Origin: Bacteroidales bacterium
GTDB lineage: Bacteria > Bacteroidota > Bacteroidia > Bacteroidales > Muribaculaceae
Length of the DNA: 64,000 nucleotides
Direction of reading: 5' to 3'
Assembly: GCA_029218425.1 (NCBI GenBank)
Contig: JAQXRH010000071.1
Location: 1 to 64,000, forward strand
Positions within the stretch are counted from its first letter, which is position 1. Each line of letters begins with the position of its first letter. The position numbers and the translations under genes are program-made. Positions 27,401 to 35,324 of this stretch are shown in pieces. The notes under the pieces were generated by a model. It was not told where the DNA came from. It did no database searches and worked only from the letters and a program-made list of their open reading frames with translations.

Positions 27401-27770
27401 GTGCCACCAAATCACCGGCGCGTGGCCCGGCGCAAAGATGACGTGGAATAGCGCATTCGGCTACTATGAATATGTGGTAGAAACCGAAGGCGCCCTCAAT
27501 GAGTGCAACGTCATCTTCAACAGCGGTAGTAACGCCCATCAGACCGGCGACCATGTCAAGATACGCAACTATGGCATTTACAACAGTGGTGGCGATACTG
27601 GCAAATCGGTTAACCCAGGACAATCAGCTGTCGATGCCATCGTATCGGAGGAAAATACGGCAAACGTAGAATACTACAACCTCCAGGGCGTACGCGTGGA
27701 AATGCCGTCAACTCCAGGCATCTACATTGTCAAGAGAGGCAATAAGATAAGCAAAACGCTCATTCGATAA
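24426..27770 (+). CDS. Secreted multimodular GH13 alpha-amylase
   Basis: Starch- or glycogen-degrading enzyme, 1114 residues. A signal peptide (about 1-23) precedes a GH13 barrel (about 30-580) with nucleophile Asp287 (GVDGFRIDTTG), acid/base Glu327 (MFGECC) and the HD pair His458-Asp459 (VDSHDY). An all-beta domain C follows to about 647. Two beta modules (about 695-777 and 885-961, each with GESVTV-WGATS) alternate with two starch-binding modules (about 782-868 and 969-1055, each with GAWPG). The last 40 residues (VEYYNLQGVRV, PGIYIVKRGNK) resemble a type IX secretion sorting tail. No SusCD pair is adjacent. Confidence 0.93.
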   Translation: MRKLKKWLLLPAALLTILQSTAGTFMDERTDFRDETIYFAMTTRFYDGDPKNNVLCWDGVEHQKANNDPCWRGDFKGLIEKLDYIKALGFTAIWITPIVQNASGFDYHGYHAMDFSRVDLRYESRKSWGSEEDVDFQDLIDAAHAKGIKIVLDIVLQHTGNFGEDYFCHLFDRSQDIRNQANIEACLIPDQEKLGGAAYWDLPNSGQKTQYSERFKYLKNTDGENHDSNNYWHHLSTAWNWDDPSRWWGQIAGDCVDLNTENPAVVDYLVECYGKFIEMGVDGFRIDTTGHIAPLTFNSAFIPRFVELGEKYKNKRLNQAPFYMFGECCARYGGVIYRGQHLLSSHYYTWKSDPSLVSEWNTYDAAWWAGQTVPEGASPLGNMLTCLKDPGTVHDSDNVFMKNGEWHEPDYSQASGFNVIDFPMHYNFNNADQAVRIAQEGDNYYNDASWNVVYVDSHDYCPGPNDGVRFNGGTAQWAENLSLMFTFRGIPCIYYGSEVEFQKGKTIDKGPELALANSGRAYFGAYLEGDVTASDFGTFTASGNVAKTLDGDLSQHIIRLNQIRAAVPALRKGQYTWDGCKADGGHAFKRAYKDSYALVALNGGATFSDVPAGTYVDLVTGQSYTPSNGTITVTAPSNKGQLRVLVKGWTGGKVGEDGKFIYATSPVAHGGSPTFSDPGTTEYYTFDDAVGSAAVKLSPAGTSFRTETLTITATLNESAASGWVKVGNNAQKTLIPGVDETITIGEGMSYGESVTVNWGATSSTGETYNGSAVYKKVDPNAAITIYVTGKNNTDISGTNLYAWKGDVKFLGAWPGKSLTETTEIDGRTFYFATIDDTDEVNIIFNRNGSKTLDIEGITGDVYYEYDGSTNATKIDINVPKSPSVKFSPNGGTFVDQVTVTATVSNATSAWYKIGNGGQVAINGTSATFTLGSNMSVGESVTVSWGATSATENKTGSATFTKVEAPSANEWHIFFDDSSNWGNLHCYIYGPNECHQITGAWPGAKMTWNSAFGYYEYVVETEGALNECNVIFNSGSNAHQTGDHVKIRNYGIYNSGGDTGKSVNPGQSAVDAIVSEENTANVEYYNLQGVRVEMPSTPGIYIVKRGNKISKTLIR

Positions 27771-27815
27771 TCGAGTTGAGTAACCTCTTCTTGACAAGAG
27801 GGTTAGACAATAATC

Positions 27816-27845
27816 GGAGGGCAGGTGCAAATGCGCCTGCCCTCC
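27816..27845 (+). terminator. Terminator after the amylase gene
   Basis: 13-nt GC-rich arms (27816-27828 and 27833-27845) with one G-T pair and a 4-nt loop, followed by TTGTTTT. A weaker hairpin precedes it at about 27781-27805. Confidence 0.85.
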
Positions 27846-27901
27846 TTGTTTTATGCGTTTGTGCGTATCCGACAGAAAAAAAATCAAAATAATTGCAAAT
27901 A

Positions 27902-27935
27902 TTTTGTAAAAATTTAAAAAATATGTGTAAATTTG
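27902..27935 (+). promoter_or_regulatory. Promoter of the second barrel gene
   Basis: TTTTG (27902-27906) and TAAATTTG (27928-27935), 21 bp apart, slightly longer than the ideal spacing; 80 bp of AT-rich leader follows. Confidence 0.55.
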
Positions 27936-28015
27936 CAATTGAAATTAGAAAATCTTTATCATTTTGACAATTTATTAATTAAAAAAATTCTATTATTAAT
28001 TTAATTCTATTAGTT

Positions 28016-28564
28016 ATGAAAAAGATTATTTTAATGGCAGTAATGTCGGTGATGACACTTACAGCAGCCGCTGAAGGATGGTTTGTAGGAGGTTCGGTAG
28101 GCGCATGGCGTAACGACCAGGACAAAATTACTTCAATCACTATTGCACCCGAATTTGGTTATAAACTCGACAGCCACTGGGCAATCGGTACGGTAATCGG
28201 TTGGAACTATGCCCACACTACCGGAGTAGATGGTAATATGGTGGATTTTCAGCCCTACGTGCGCTATATAGCATATAGCAAAGGAATTGTGTCACTGTTT
28301 GTTGACGGTGGTGCCGACCTCGGTTTCGGTAAGGTTTCAATGGATGGTTATGACAGCGACACGGCTACATCCTATGGTATTGGTTTCAAACCGGGTATCT
28401 CGTTGGCACTCAACGATCATTGCAGCATCGAGGCTCATGCCGGATTTCTTGGCTACCGCGGCTCCAATGATGAAGCCAAGGCAATCTTGGTAGATGGATA
28501 TGACGGATGGGGCTTTGACTTCTCCGGCTATAATCTCTCGTTTGGTTTCTACTATAGCTTCTAA
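28016..28564 (+). CDS. Small outer-membrane beta-barrel protein
   Basis: Predicted eight-stranded porin-like barrel of 182 residues: signal peptide (about 1-19, LTAAA-EG), then alternating amphipathic strands (GWFVGGSVGAW, ITIAPEFGYKL, VSLFVDGGADLGFG) and a C-terminal strand ending YYSF. It resembles the OmpW/OMP_b-brl class. Whether it is functionally tied to the preceding amylase is unknown; each gene has its own promoter and terminator. Confidence 0.85.
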   Translation: MKKIILMAVMSVMTLTAAAEGWFVGGSVGAWRNDQDKITSITIAPEFGYKLDSHWAIGTVIGWNYAHTTGVDGNMVDFQPYVRYIAYSKGIVSLFVDGGADLGFGKVSMDGYDSDTATSYGIGFKPGISLALNDHCSIEAHAGFLGYRGSNDEAKAILVDGYDGWGFDFSGYNLSFGFYYSF

Positions 28565-28586
28565 TATATAGGCAGAAGGTAACCTG

Positions 28587-28644
28587 AAGGTGCTGTCAGG
28601 GGATAGACCGTGCTAAGGTCAATCCAATCCACCGACAGCACCTT
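28587..28644 (+). terminator. Terminator after the second barrel gene
   Basis: Perfect 11-bp stem AAGGTGCTGTC (28587-28597) with 28634-28644, a 36-nt loop and a TTTTGTTCTT tail. Confidence 0.65.
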
Positions 28645-28674
28645 TTGTTCTTATATGCCGTATGGGCAAAACTT

Positions 28675-28713
28675 AGGCGGTGTGTCAAATTGATAGATTT
28701 TGACACACCGCCT
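28675..28713 (-). terminator. Terminator after the ferredoxin gene
   Basis: Perfect 15-bp stem AGGCGGTGTGTCAAA (28675-28689, 28699-28713; 9-nt loop), third member of the recurring hairpin type; 30 bp downstream of the ferredoxin stop. Confidence 0.75.
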
Positions 28714-28742
28714 TGTTTGGGTCTTTGATAGTGAGCGAGTGA

Positions 28743-28910
28743 TTAGCCCGGAATGATAGCTTCAGAGGGGCATACTTCAGCGCAAGTACCGCACTCGATG
28801 CAAGTGTCGGGATCGATTTTGTAGATATCGCCTTCAGAGATTGCCTCTACGGGGCATGCAGATGCGCAAGTACCACAAGCTACACATTTGTCAGTGATTA
28901 CGTAAGCCAT
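28743..28910 (-). CDS. Two-cluster [4Fe-4S] ferredoxin
   Basis: A 55-residue bacterial-type ferredoxin, a soluble low-potential electron carrier. Two canonical motifs bind the clusters: Cys9, Cys12, Cys15, Cys19 (CVACGTCASACP) and Cys37, Cys40, Cys43, Cys47 (CIECGTCAEVCP). The protein begins AYVITDK and ends EAIIPG, typical of the family. It is monocistronic with its own promoter and terminator. Likely partners include pyruvate:ferredoxin oxidoreductase, not in this window. Confidence 0.96.
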   Translation of the reverse strand: MAYVITDKCVACGTCASACPVEAISEGDIYKIDPDTCIECGTCAEVCPSEAIIPG

Positions 28911-28970
28911 AATGTTAGTGTTAGTTAGATAATTTATACTAAAAGACTATTGTTGTCGTTTTTGACAATA

Positions 28971-29002
28971 CAAATTTAAAGCATTTATTTTGAAATATCA
29001 AA
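28971..29002 (-). promoter_or_regulatory. Promoter of the ferredoxin gene
   Basis: On the minus strand a -33 TTTG (28999-29002) and a -7 TAAATTTG (28971-28978) are 20 bp apart, about 60 bp upstream of the start codon. Confidence 0.75.
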
Positions 29003-29043
29003 GAAATATTTCCACTTTTTCGCATCGGTCGGCTACTTATCGG

Positions 29044-29853
29044 CTACTTATTGCTTTCGAGATGCGATTTGGCAGTTGTTGCAATTGCCGTTTTGTTGAG
29101 GTAGCGGCCTTTGCCTTGGGTAGCTTTGCCATATTGCACGGCGGCAACGGGGCAAGTATGGTAGCAACGCAGGCATTGGGCGCAGTCGTTGCCCCATGCA
29201 GGGCGTCGGTCGTTGCCCATCGTGATGTTGTCAAGCGGGCATGAGCGTGCGCATAGCCCGCAACCGGTGCAGTCGTTGGTGGCGTGGAATGGTTTGGCGC
29301 TCATAGTGAAGCGACAGAACAGCGAGTAGATCACGCAGCTTTTGAACCAAGCGAACCGACCCGTGACTATGTCATCGTCGGTGGCACCGTCCTTGATGCG
29401 TCGAGCGATTTCTACGACACGCGCTTGCGAAGCCTCCAATTTGGCCTGGGCCACATCGTCGGGGTCCACGTCAAAACCTTTCATTAGCGTGTAGGTGTTG
29501 GGCATTATGACGGTTGAAGCCGAGGCGGCGGTCCATCCGCGCCGGCGCATGAGTTTGCGCCATTTCTTTGCTGTAAGGCCGGCATCGTCGCCGCATGTTG
29601 CCACTAAATGGTGGGCGGCAACCGTGATGCCGCTTATTTTTGCACTTTTGATAAAGCCGGCTACCACGGGAGGCACTCCCCAGCTATATACGGGGAAAAC
29701 CCATACCACCGATTTGCAAGGCTGCTTGGCCTGTAGCACTTCTTCTTTAAGCACTTTGCCGCATAGCTCCACCACATCGTCATCGCCAAGTAGCGATGAT
29801 AGGCGAGTGGCTACGTCGCGGCTGTTGCCTGTACCCGAAAAATAGATTATCAT
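29044..29853 (-). CDS. EFR1-type flavodoxin-ferredoxin fusion
   Basis: Electron-transfer protein of 269 residues. The N-terminal flavodoxin-like domain has the FMN phosphate loop FSGTGNS (5-11) and VWVFPVYSWGVPP. A C-terminal segment carries two [4Fe-4S] motifs, CTGCGLCARSCP and CAQCLRCYHTCP, in a dicluster ferredoxin layout. This matches the EFR1 family found in anaerobes; substrates are unknown. It is encoded upstream of the small ferredoxin, but that gene has its own promoter. A short imperfect repeat (29862-29938) lies just upstream. Confidence 0.88.
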   Translation of the reverse strand: MIIYFSGTGNSRDVATRLSSLLGDDDVVELCGKVLKEEVLQAKQPCKSVVWVFPVYSWGVPPVVAGFIKSAKISGITVAAHHLVATCGDDAGLTAKKWRKLMRRRGWTAASASTVIMPNTYTLMKGFDVDPDDVAQAKLEASQARVVEIARRIKDGATDDDIVTGRFAWFKSCVIYSLFCRFTMSAKPFHATNDCTGCGLCARSCPLDNITMGNDRRPAWGNDCAQCLRCYHTCPVAAVQYGKATQGKGRYLNKTAIATTAKSHLESNK

Positions 29854-29861
29854 GTAAGTAT

Positions 29862-29938
29862 TGCTGTATGCTAAATGCTATATGCTGATTGTTGTATGCT
29901 GATTTCAAATTTCAGATTTCAGATTTCTGATTGCTGAT
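29862..29938. repeat. Low-complexity repeat tract
   Basis: Several degenerate copies of TGCTGTATGCT/ATGCTGATT followed by repeated TTTCAGA units, directly between two minus-strand genes. It probably arose by replication slippage. Confidence 0.5.
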
Positions 29939-29945
29939 GACTTCG

Positions 29946-31022
29946 TTAATGAATGATTACCTGCGTGGCGCCAAACCCGTATTCCCGGAAAGAAGCGTCG
30001 CTCACGTCGTGCCCTTTATATCGGTGGCTCAACTCTTTAAGCAATGCGTTGCGGAGCACGCCTTCCCCCTTGCCATGGATAAATACAATCTTCCGGCCGT
30101 GGTTGTGCAGGTTGGCGTCCATCACGGCGCGAAATTCGTCAATCTGGCGGTTGAGCATGTCGGCGCGGCTTAGGCCGTTGGTGTTGTCCACGAGCTCGTT
30201 GATGTGGAGGTCGACTTCGAGGATGTCGTTTTTGAATGGCCGCGACGGCTTGGACACCTTGCGGGGCGTGTCGGCAACGACATTCTTCTCGCGCATAGCC
30301 TTTTGCAGCTCCTTGGCGTCGATAGTAATGGGACGTGGAGAGTGGTCGTCGGTCACTATGTCGAAGGCAATGACGGGGTTGTCGAAGTAGGGATTGCTTT
30401 TGAAGCAATGGAGCTTGAAGAACTTGGTGTTGTCGATTTTTGTTTCAAACGATACCGGGGCTTTGCACTCGTAGGGCTTATTGTCCTTATAGGCGATGAC
30501 CTGGATGAGAATGCGGTCGATGGCGTTGAGGTCGGTCGATGCCAATGTGCACATAGTCAGCACTATATTGGGCTCGATGATGCCTGCGCGGCGCAATGTC
30601 CATCCATTGTCGTTCTCGCTGCGTGTAGCGAAAGAGAAACTGAGGTAGTAGTTGGAGTCGTTGACGAGCACGGCGTCGAAATCCGATGCCGACAACGATT
30701 TCAGGTCGGTGGCCTCGAAAGCCATTACGAGGTTTATCTTGTCGCCGTCGGGTGTCTCAATGAGGGGCAATTCCGGTTCGGCGGCTTTGGCCTTAGGGGA
30801 GGTAGCGACATTGGAGTCGGGGGCCGTTGTCGCAGTCGGGGTGATGGCCGGTTGCGCCGTAGTGGCAGCCGCGGCCTCCATTACCACGACACATTCGCGC
30901 AGCAATGCCGGTATTTCAAATCCGTCGGGGTCTTCAACGTAAGCCATACCGTTGGCAATGCGGACTATGCGACCGCCGCCGGTGGTGTTGAGAAATCTTA
31001 CTGTATCGCCTACTTTAGCCAT
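29946..31022 (-). CDS. DUF2027 protein with C-terminal Smr domain
   Basis: Bacteroidetes-specific protein of 358 residues. It opens with a small beta domain (KVGDTVRFLNTTGGGRIVRI), then an alanine-rich linker, a DUF2027 middle region and a C-terminal Smr domain (about 265-358) with the conserved HGKGEGVLR motif. Smr domains bind or nick nucleic acid, as in MutS2. An upstream frame extension of 83 residues overlaps ruvC and looks unlike protein, so the start is placed at AKVGDTV. It follows ruvC by 40 bp. Confidence 0.88.
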   Translation of the reverse strand: MAKVGDTVRFLNTTGGGRIVRIANGMAYVEDPDGFEIPALLRECVVVMEAAAATTAQPAITPTATTAPDSNVATSPKAKAAEPELPLIETPDGDKINLVMAFEATDLKSLSASDFDAVLVNDSNYYLSFSFATRSENDNGWTLRRAGIIEPNIVLTMCTLASTDLNAIDRILIQVIAYKDNKPYECKAPVSFETKIDNTKFFKLHCFKSNPYFDNPVIAFDIVTDDHSPRPITIDAKELQKAMREKNVVADTPRKVSKPSRPFKNDILEVDLHINELVDNTNGLSRADMLNRQIDEFRAVMDANLHNHGRKIVFIHGKGEGVLRNALLKELSHRYKGHDVSDASFREYGFGATQVIIH

Positions 31023-31062
31023 TTTATATATGTGTTTTATAGATTGTAAAAATAGAGAGATG

Positions 31063-31638
31063 TCACATCTTGACGCGGTCGGGGTGGGAAGCGATGAACG
31101 ATTTCCACGATGATGCGCCGTGGGCCACTGCCGGTTTGGATGATTCGTAGAAATGGCACATAGCGGCACCGAGGGCATCGGTAGCGTCCAATTGCGGCAG
31201 GAGGCTTTCGTCGGGAATGTTGAGGGTGCGGCGCAGCATCTCTTTGACTTGCTCTTTTGAAGCGGCGCCATTGCCAGTGATAGCCATTTTTATTTTGCGC
31301 GGTTCGTACTCGGTGATGGGTATGTCGCGCGAGAGGGCAGCGGCCATCGCCACGCCTTGGGCTCGCCCGAGTTTGAGCATCGACTGCACGTTCTTGCCAA
31401 AGAACGGTGCTTCGATGGCCATCTCATCGGGCAAGTATTGCTCCACGAGGCCGAGCACTCGCTCGTAGATGCGGCGCAAGCGCAGGTAGTGGCTTTCAAA
31501 CTTGCTAAGCTCGATTACACCCATGGCTATCATTGCCGGCTTCTTGCCTTTGATGCCGACTATGGCATAACCCATCACGTTGGTGCCCGGGTCGATGCCT
31601 ATGATTATTCTGTCCCATTCTTTCAGACTGTTGTCCAT
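31063..31638 (-). CDS. ruvC: Holliday junction resolvase RuvC
   Basis: Endonuclease that resolves four-way junctions with RuvAB. The acidic catalytic residues are Asp16 (GIDPGTN), Glu76 (AIEAPFFG), Asp151 and Asp154 (QLDATDALG), spaced as in E. coli RuvC. 191 residues with a slightly longer C-terminus than E. coli. It lies between the DUF4286 gene (40 bp) and the Smr gene. Confidence 0.96.
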   Translation of the reverse strand: MDNSLKEWDRIIIGIDPGTNVMGYAIVGIKGKKPAMIAMGVIELSKFESHYLRLRRIYERVLGLVEQYLPDEMAIEAPFFGKNVQSMLKLGRAQGVAMAAALSRDIPITEYEPRKIKMAITGNGAASKEQVKEMLRRTLNIPDESLLPQLDATDALGAAMCHFYESSKPAVAHGASSWKSFIASHPDRVKM

Positions 31639-31678
31639 ATAGAGTAGCGTGCGCCTTAAGTAGCTATTGGTTAAAGGA

Positions 31679-31984
31679 TTATTGCATTATGCGCATCGGG
31701 GTGGTGAAGTGCACCACATTGTTGCCGTAGCGCTTGTGCAGTTCATTGAAAAAGCCCTGTCCTTCGCCGCCGAGCCAGTCCAATGCTTTATCTAAGTCGT
31801 GCGCCAAGCCTTGCAGGGTGAAACTGCGGCAGTCGGGGTCGACGTCGACGAGTATTTCAGCCATTGCGATGTCGTGGAATAGATTGGACCCAGACATGAG
31901 AGGCATGAGCGAATTGCGCACATCGTTGATGACAGCATCGGCTATTTGGCGTCCGGCATGAAAGGAGGTGTTGATGATATACAT
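31679..31984 (-). CDS. DUF4286 family protein
   Basis: Small soluble protein of 101 residues matching the Bacteroidetes DUF4286 family (YIINTSFH at the start, [20 protein letters not shown] near the end). The function is unknown; the family commonly sits next to ruvC, as here. It is 9 bp downstream of queA, so likely co-transcribed. Confidence 0.88.
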   Translation of the reverse strand: MYIINTSFHAGRQIADAVINDVRNSLMPLMSGSNLFHDIAMAEILVDVDPDCRSFTLQGLAHDLDKALDWLGGEGQGFFNELHKRYGNNVVHFTTPMRIMQ

Positions 31985-31993
31985 GATGCGTTT

Positions 31994-33217
31994 TTATTTT
32001 AGTAATAGCGAACCGTCGCCGTAGCTGAGGAAACGGTAGTCGTGGCTTAGGGCGAAGTCGTACATGGGGCGCCAATCGCCATCGGTGAATGCCGACACGA
32101 GCAGAAGCAGAGTGGAGCGCGGCTGGTGGAAATTGGTGACCATACCATCGACTACGCGATAGCTATATCCGGGTGCGATGATTATGCGGGTGGCAGCGAT
32201 GAGCACGTTGAGATGATTGTCGTCGAGCCAGCGGAGTATGTGGCAGAATGCCTCTTTGCGCGATAGCGACGGGTGGCTGTCGGTGTAGGGATACCATTGT
32301 GGCACCTCGCACGGCGATTTCCCTTCGCTAATGAGGCAGCCTATATGGTAAAGGCTTTCGAGGGTGCGCACGGAGGTGGTGCCTACGGCGATGATTTTGC
32401 GGTCGGTGGCGGCAAGCTCTGCAATGAGGCTGCGGTCCACGGCTATCCATTCGCTGTGCATCGTGTGCTCGCCTATAGTGTCGCTCTTCACGGGCTGGAA
32501 CGTGCCGGCGCCTACATGGAGAGTGAGCTCGCGGCGGGGTATGCCACGCTGCGATATGCGTTGCAATAGTTCGTCGGTGAAATGCAGCCCGGCCGTCGGT
32601 GCCGCTACCGACCCTTCAATGTGGGAATATACGGTCTGGTAGTCGGTGTTGTCGGCATCTTCGGTAGAACGGTTGAGGTAGGGCGGAATAGGTATCTCGC
32701 CGGCTGCCGAGATGATTTGCGAGAAGGTGGTGTCGGTGTCGTCCCAGCTGAATTTCACCACCGAGGCGTTGTCGTGGCGCGCTATGCGTTCGGCTCTCAG
32801 CGTCACTTCCTTGCCGTCAATGCTGATTGTAGTGGCGAGCTCTCCAGCTTTCCACCGCTTTGAATTGCCCACGAAGCATATCCATGAGCACTCGGCTACC
32901 GATGCGAAATTCTGGGCATAGTCGGCAGGAGTCTCAGGCTCTAAACAAAATATCTCGATAAGAGCGCCACTGTTGTCGGCGCCTTTGTGGAAACGGAGCC
33001 GGGCGTTGATGACGCGGGTGTTGTTGTATACGAGCATCGAGTCGGCAGGCAGCAGGCTGTCGAGCTCCGCGAATATGTGGTCGGAGATAGTGCCGTCGGC
33101 ATGCCGCACAAGCAGTCGGCACGCATCGCGTTGCGCCAACGGGTGCTTCGCTATCCTATTGTCGGGTAGCTCGTAGTCATATTCGTCGATATTTATTTCT
33201 TTTACCTTAATGTCCAT
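31994..33217 (-). CDS. queA: tRNA preQ1(34) S-adenosylmethionine ribosyltransferase-isomerase
   Basis: Makes epoxyqueuosine in tRNA by transferring the ribosyl part of S-adenosylmethionine to preQ1. The 407 residues are longer than E. coli QueA (about 356), as in other Bacteroidetes. Signatures: YDYELPDNRIAKHPLAQRDA, APTAGLHFT, ELTLHVGAGTFQPV and TNFHQPRSTLLLLVSAF. First gene of the likely queA-DUF4286-ruvC-Smr unit; no preQ1 riboswitch was recognised upstream. Confidence 0.95.
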   Translation of the reverse strand: MDIKVKEINIDEYDYELPDNRIAKHPLAQRDACRLLVRHADGTISDHIFAELDSLLPADSMLVYNNTRVINARLRFHKGADNSGALIEIFCLEPETPADYAQNFASVAECSWICFVGNSKRWKAGELATTISIDGKEVTLRAERIARHDNASVVKFSWDDTDTTFSQIISAAGEIPIPPYLNRSTEDADNTDYQTVYSHIEGSVAAPTAGLHFTDELLQRISQRGIPRRELTLHVGAGTFQPVKSDTIGEHTMHSEWIAVDRSLIAELAATDRKIIAVGTTSVRTLESLYHIGCLISEGKSPCEVPQWYPYTDSHPSLSRKEAFCHILRWLDDNHLNVLIAATRIIIAPGYSYRVVDGMVTNFHQPRSTLLLLVSAFTDGDWRPMYDFALSHDYRFLSYGDGSLLLK

Positions 33218-33286
33218 TGGCGTGGTGAAGGAATATCCAATTGATGCGTTGAAGGTCTACCAAATCGGTCGGTGACGTAGCATTAG

Positions 33287-35287
33287 CTATTTTACTCTGA
33301 TGCGTTGGCCGATTTGAATTTTTGACCCGCTGATGTTGTTGTTGAGCTTTTGAATCTTTTTTACGGTGGTGCCGTAGCGGCGTGCAATCTTCGACAATGT
33401 CTCCCCCTTCTTCACTTTGTGGTAAACCGGCTTGGGGGTATTGTCCTTCTTTTTAGTCGACTGTTTCGCCTTGGTGTCGTTGTCGGCTTGCTTCACTTTT
33501 GTGTTGCCTTGCTTTGGAGTTTCGGCTTTTTCTTCGGGCGAAGGTTTGCGCGAGTTGAAGGTCGATTGCACATGGTTGCGCACTTCGGCCGCTTCTGCAC
33601 TGTCGTCGCTGACCCTTATGGTGTCGGGCGACGTTTTGGCGTCGATAGGAGCTTTCGGGGCTACTTCAACGGCTTCGTCGGCAACTTCGGCGTCGGCTTC
33701 AGCATCATCAGCTCCACCGTCGGCATCAGCATCGTCGACATTCTTGCTGTCGGAGCTGTCGGAGCCGCCGTCCATGTCGACAAATTCGTTGTCGGTGTCG
33801 TCGTCATCATTGTCGGCGGCAGTGGGTATCGCGCCGGTGTTGCTTACGTTGACAGTGGATATTTCCATATTGCTTTCAAGCATCTCTTTGGCGGCATTGT
33901 CGGTGGCAATGGAGCCGTTCATAAAGGTGCTTGTAGCAATAGAATCGGTCGGGGTAGTAGTTTCCTCTTCGGGTTCTTCGGGCTTCAAAACCTTCTTGGT
34001 TGTCACGATTTTTATCGTTCGGCCGGCTTTGAGCGACTTTATGCCGTTGGCTTTCTTGATTGAAGCCACAGTGACGCCATAGCGCTTGGCTATCTTGGTG
34101 AAAGTTTCCCCTTTCTTGACTTTGTGGAATTTGATTTCCTCCGTTATGATATACTTGCCGTCGTCGCTTACTTTTGACGTGCCGGTGGCCGGCTCAACAA
34201 CGCCTCGGCGTGCGTATTTCTCGGCCTCATGGGCCACGATGCTATCTTCCGATATTATATAGCAAAGTGCTTGATGCGATGGGAGCACGAGGGGGTAGGC
34301 TTTGATGTCGCCGGGTATCACGTCCTGGCGATATTGCGGATTGAGCAAACGTATCTCCTCGATGGGTATGTTGAGCACATCGGCAATCTGCTGGAAATAA
34401 ACGCGTTTCTTGACCAAGACAGAGTCGGTGATGATGGGCCGGCGGGCCAATACGGGCGATATGTTGTGCTTGTCGTAATAGTTCATCGCATAGTTGGCAG
34501 CGATGAAGCCGGGCACGTAGCCGCGTGTTTCGGCGGGCAAGTATGGGTATATTTCCCAGAAATCTTTCTTCTTGGAGTCGTCATTGCCGGCTCGGCGCAA
34601 TGCCTTGTTTACGTTGCCGGGGCCGCAGTTGTAGGCGGCAATGGCGAGCGACCAGTCGTTGTAGATGTCGTAAAGTTGCTTGAGGTAGCGAGCCGCCATC
34701 TGCGATGACCGTATAGGGTCGCGGCGTTCGTCGACGAGCGAGTTTACCTCCATGCCCAATCCGCGGGCTGTCGCTACCATGAATTGCCATAACCCGGCAG
34801 CTCCGGCGCGCGATACGGCATTGGGATTGAGCGCCGACTCTATGATGGGCAGGTATTTGAGTTCCATTGGCACTCCCTCTTGCTCGAGGGCCTGCTCGAA
34901 GATGGGCATATAGTAGGTGGACATGCCGAGCATGCTCTCTACGAGCGACCGCCTGCGGTCCACGTACATCTTTATGTAGGATTTCACTACCGAGTTAAAG
35001 GGCATCTCTATCACCGTAGGCATCGTCATCAGTCGTGCTATAAGCTCGTCGTCGGTAGGCTCCACCTGGGTGTCGCTGCCGTAGCTTTCGCGTGCCAGCT
35101 CGGTATAGTTCTGCATATACCAGTTCTTCATCATCACATGCGTGTCGGCCTCATAGCTGTTGGGGTAGACGATATGCGGGTCGGTGATGGTATCTCTTAT
35201 TGATAATATGTTGTCGGCAGCCGTGGCCCCTGTGGCGCTTAATGCGAGGAGCAACGCTGCGGTGATATTTCGTAATGTCTTTTTCAT
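33287..35287 (-). CDS. LysM-containing lytic transglycosylase (MltD-like)
   Basis: Periplasmic or outer-membrane murein transglycosylase. A signal peptide (about 1-23) is followed by an SLT domain with catalytic Glu150 (LPIIESALNPNAVS) and AAGLWQFM. LysM modules occur near 400 (KVKKGETFTKIAKRYGVTV) and at the C-terminus (KVKKGETLSKIARRYGTTV); between them lies a 130-residue Asp/Glu/Ala/Ser-rich linker, probably disordered. 666 residues. It lies in the common Bacteroidales order parA-parB-DUF5683-transglycosylase. Confidence 0.93.
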   Translation of the reverse strand: MKKTLRNITAALLLALSATGATAADNILSIRDTITDPHIVYPNSYEADTHVMMKNWYMQNYTELARESYGSDTQVEPTDDELIARLMTMPTVIEMPFNSVVKSYIKMYVDRRRSLVESMLGMSTYYMPIFEQALEQEGVPMELKYLPIIESALNPNAVSRAGAAGLWQFMVATARGLGMEVNSLVDERRDPIRSSQMAARYLKQLYDIYNDWSLAIAAYNCGPGNVNKALRRAGNDDSKKKDFWEIYPYLPAETRGYVPGFIAANYAMNYYDKHNISPVLARRPIITDSVLVKKRVYFQQIADVLNIPIEEIRLLNPQYRQDVIPGDIKAYPLVLPSHQALCYIISEDSIVAHEAEKYARRGVVEPATGTSKVSDDGKYIITEEIKFHKVKKGETFTKIAKRYGVTVASIKKANGIKSLKAGRTIKIVTTKKVLKPEEPEEETTTPTDSIATSTFMNGSIATDNAAKEMLESNMEISTVNVSNTGAIPTAADNDDDDTDNEFVDMDGGSDSSDSKNVDDADADGGADDAEADAEVADEAVEVAPKAPIDAKTSPDTIRVSDDSAEAAEVRNHVQSTFNSRKPSPEEKAETPKQGNTKVKQADNDTKAKQSTKKKDNTPKPVYHKVKKGETLSKIARRYGTTVKKIQKLNNNISGSKIQIGQRIRVK

Positions 35288-35324
35288 CTGATAATTATTG
35301 TTTTATCGCGTGGTTTTAGGCATA

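Noticed and set aside
33218..33286. preQ1 riboswitch upstream of queA
   Set aside because: The gap is only 69 bp and I see neither a preQ1-I hairpin-pseudoknot pattern nor a T-rich terminator.
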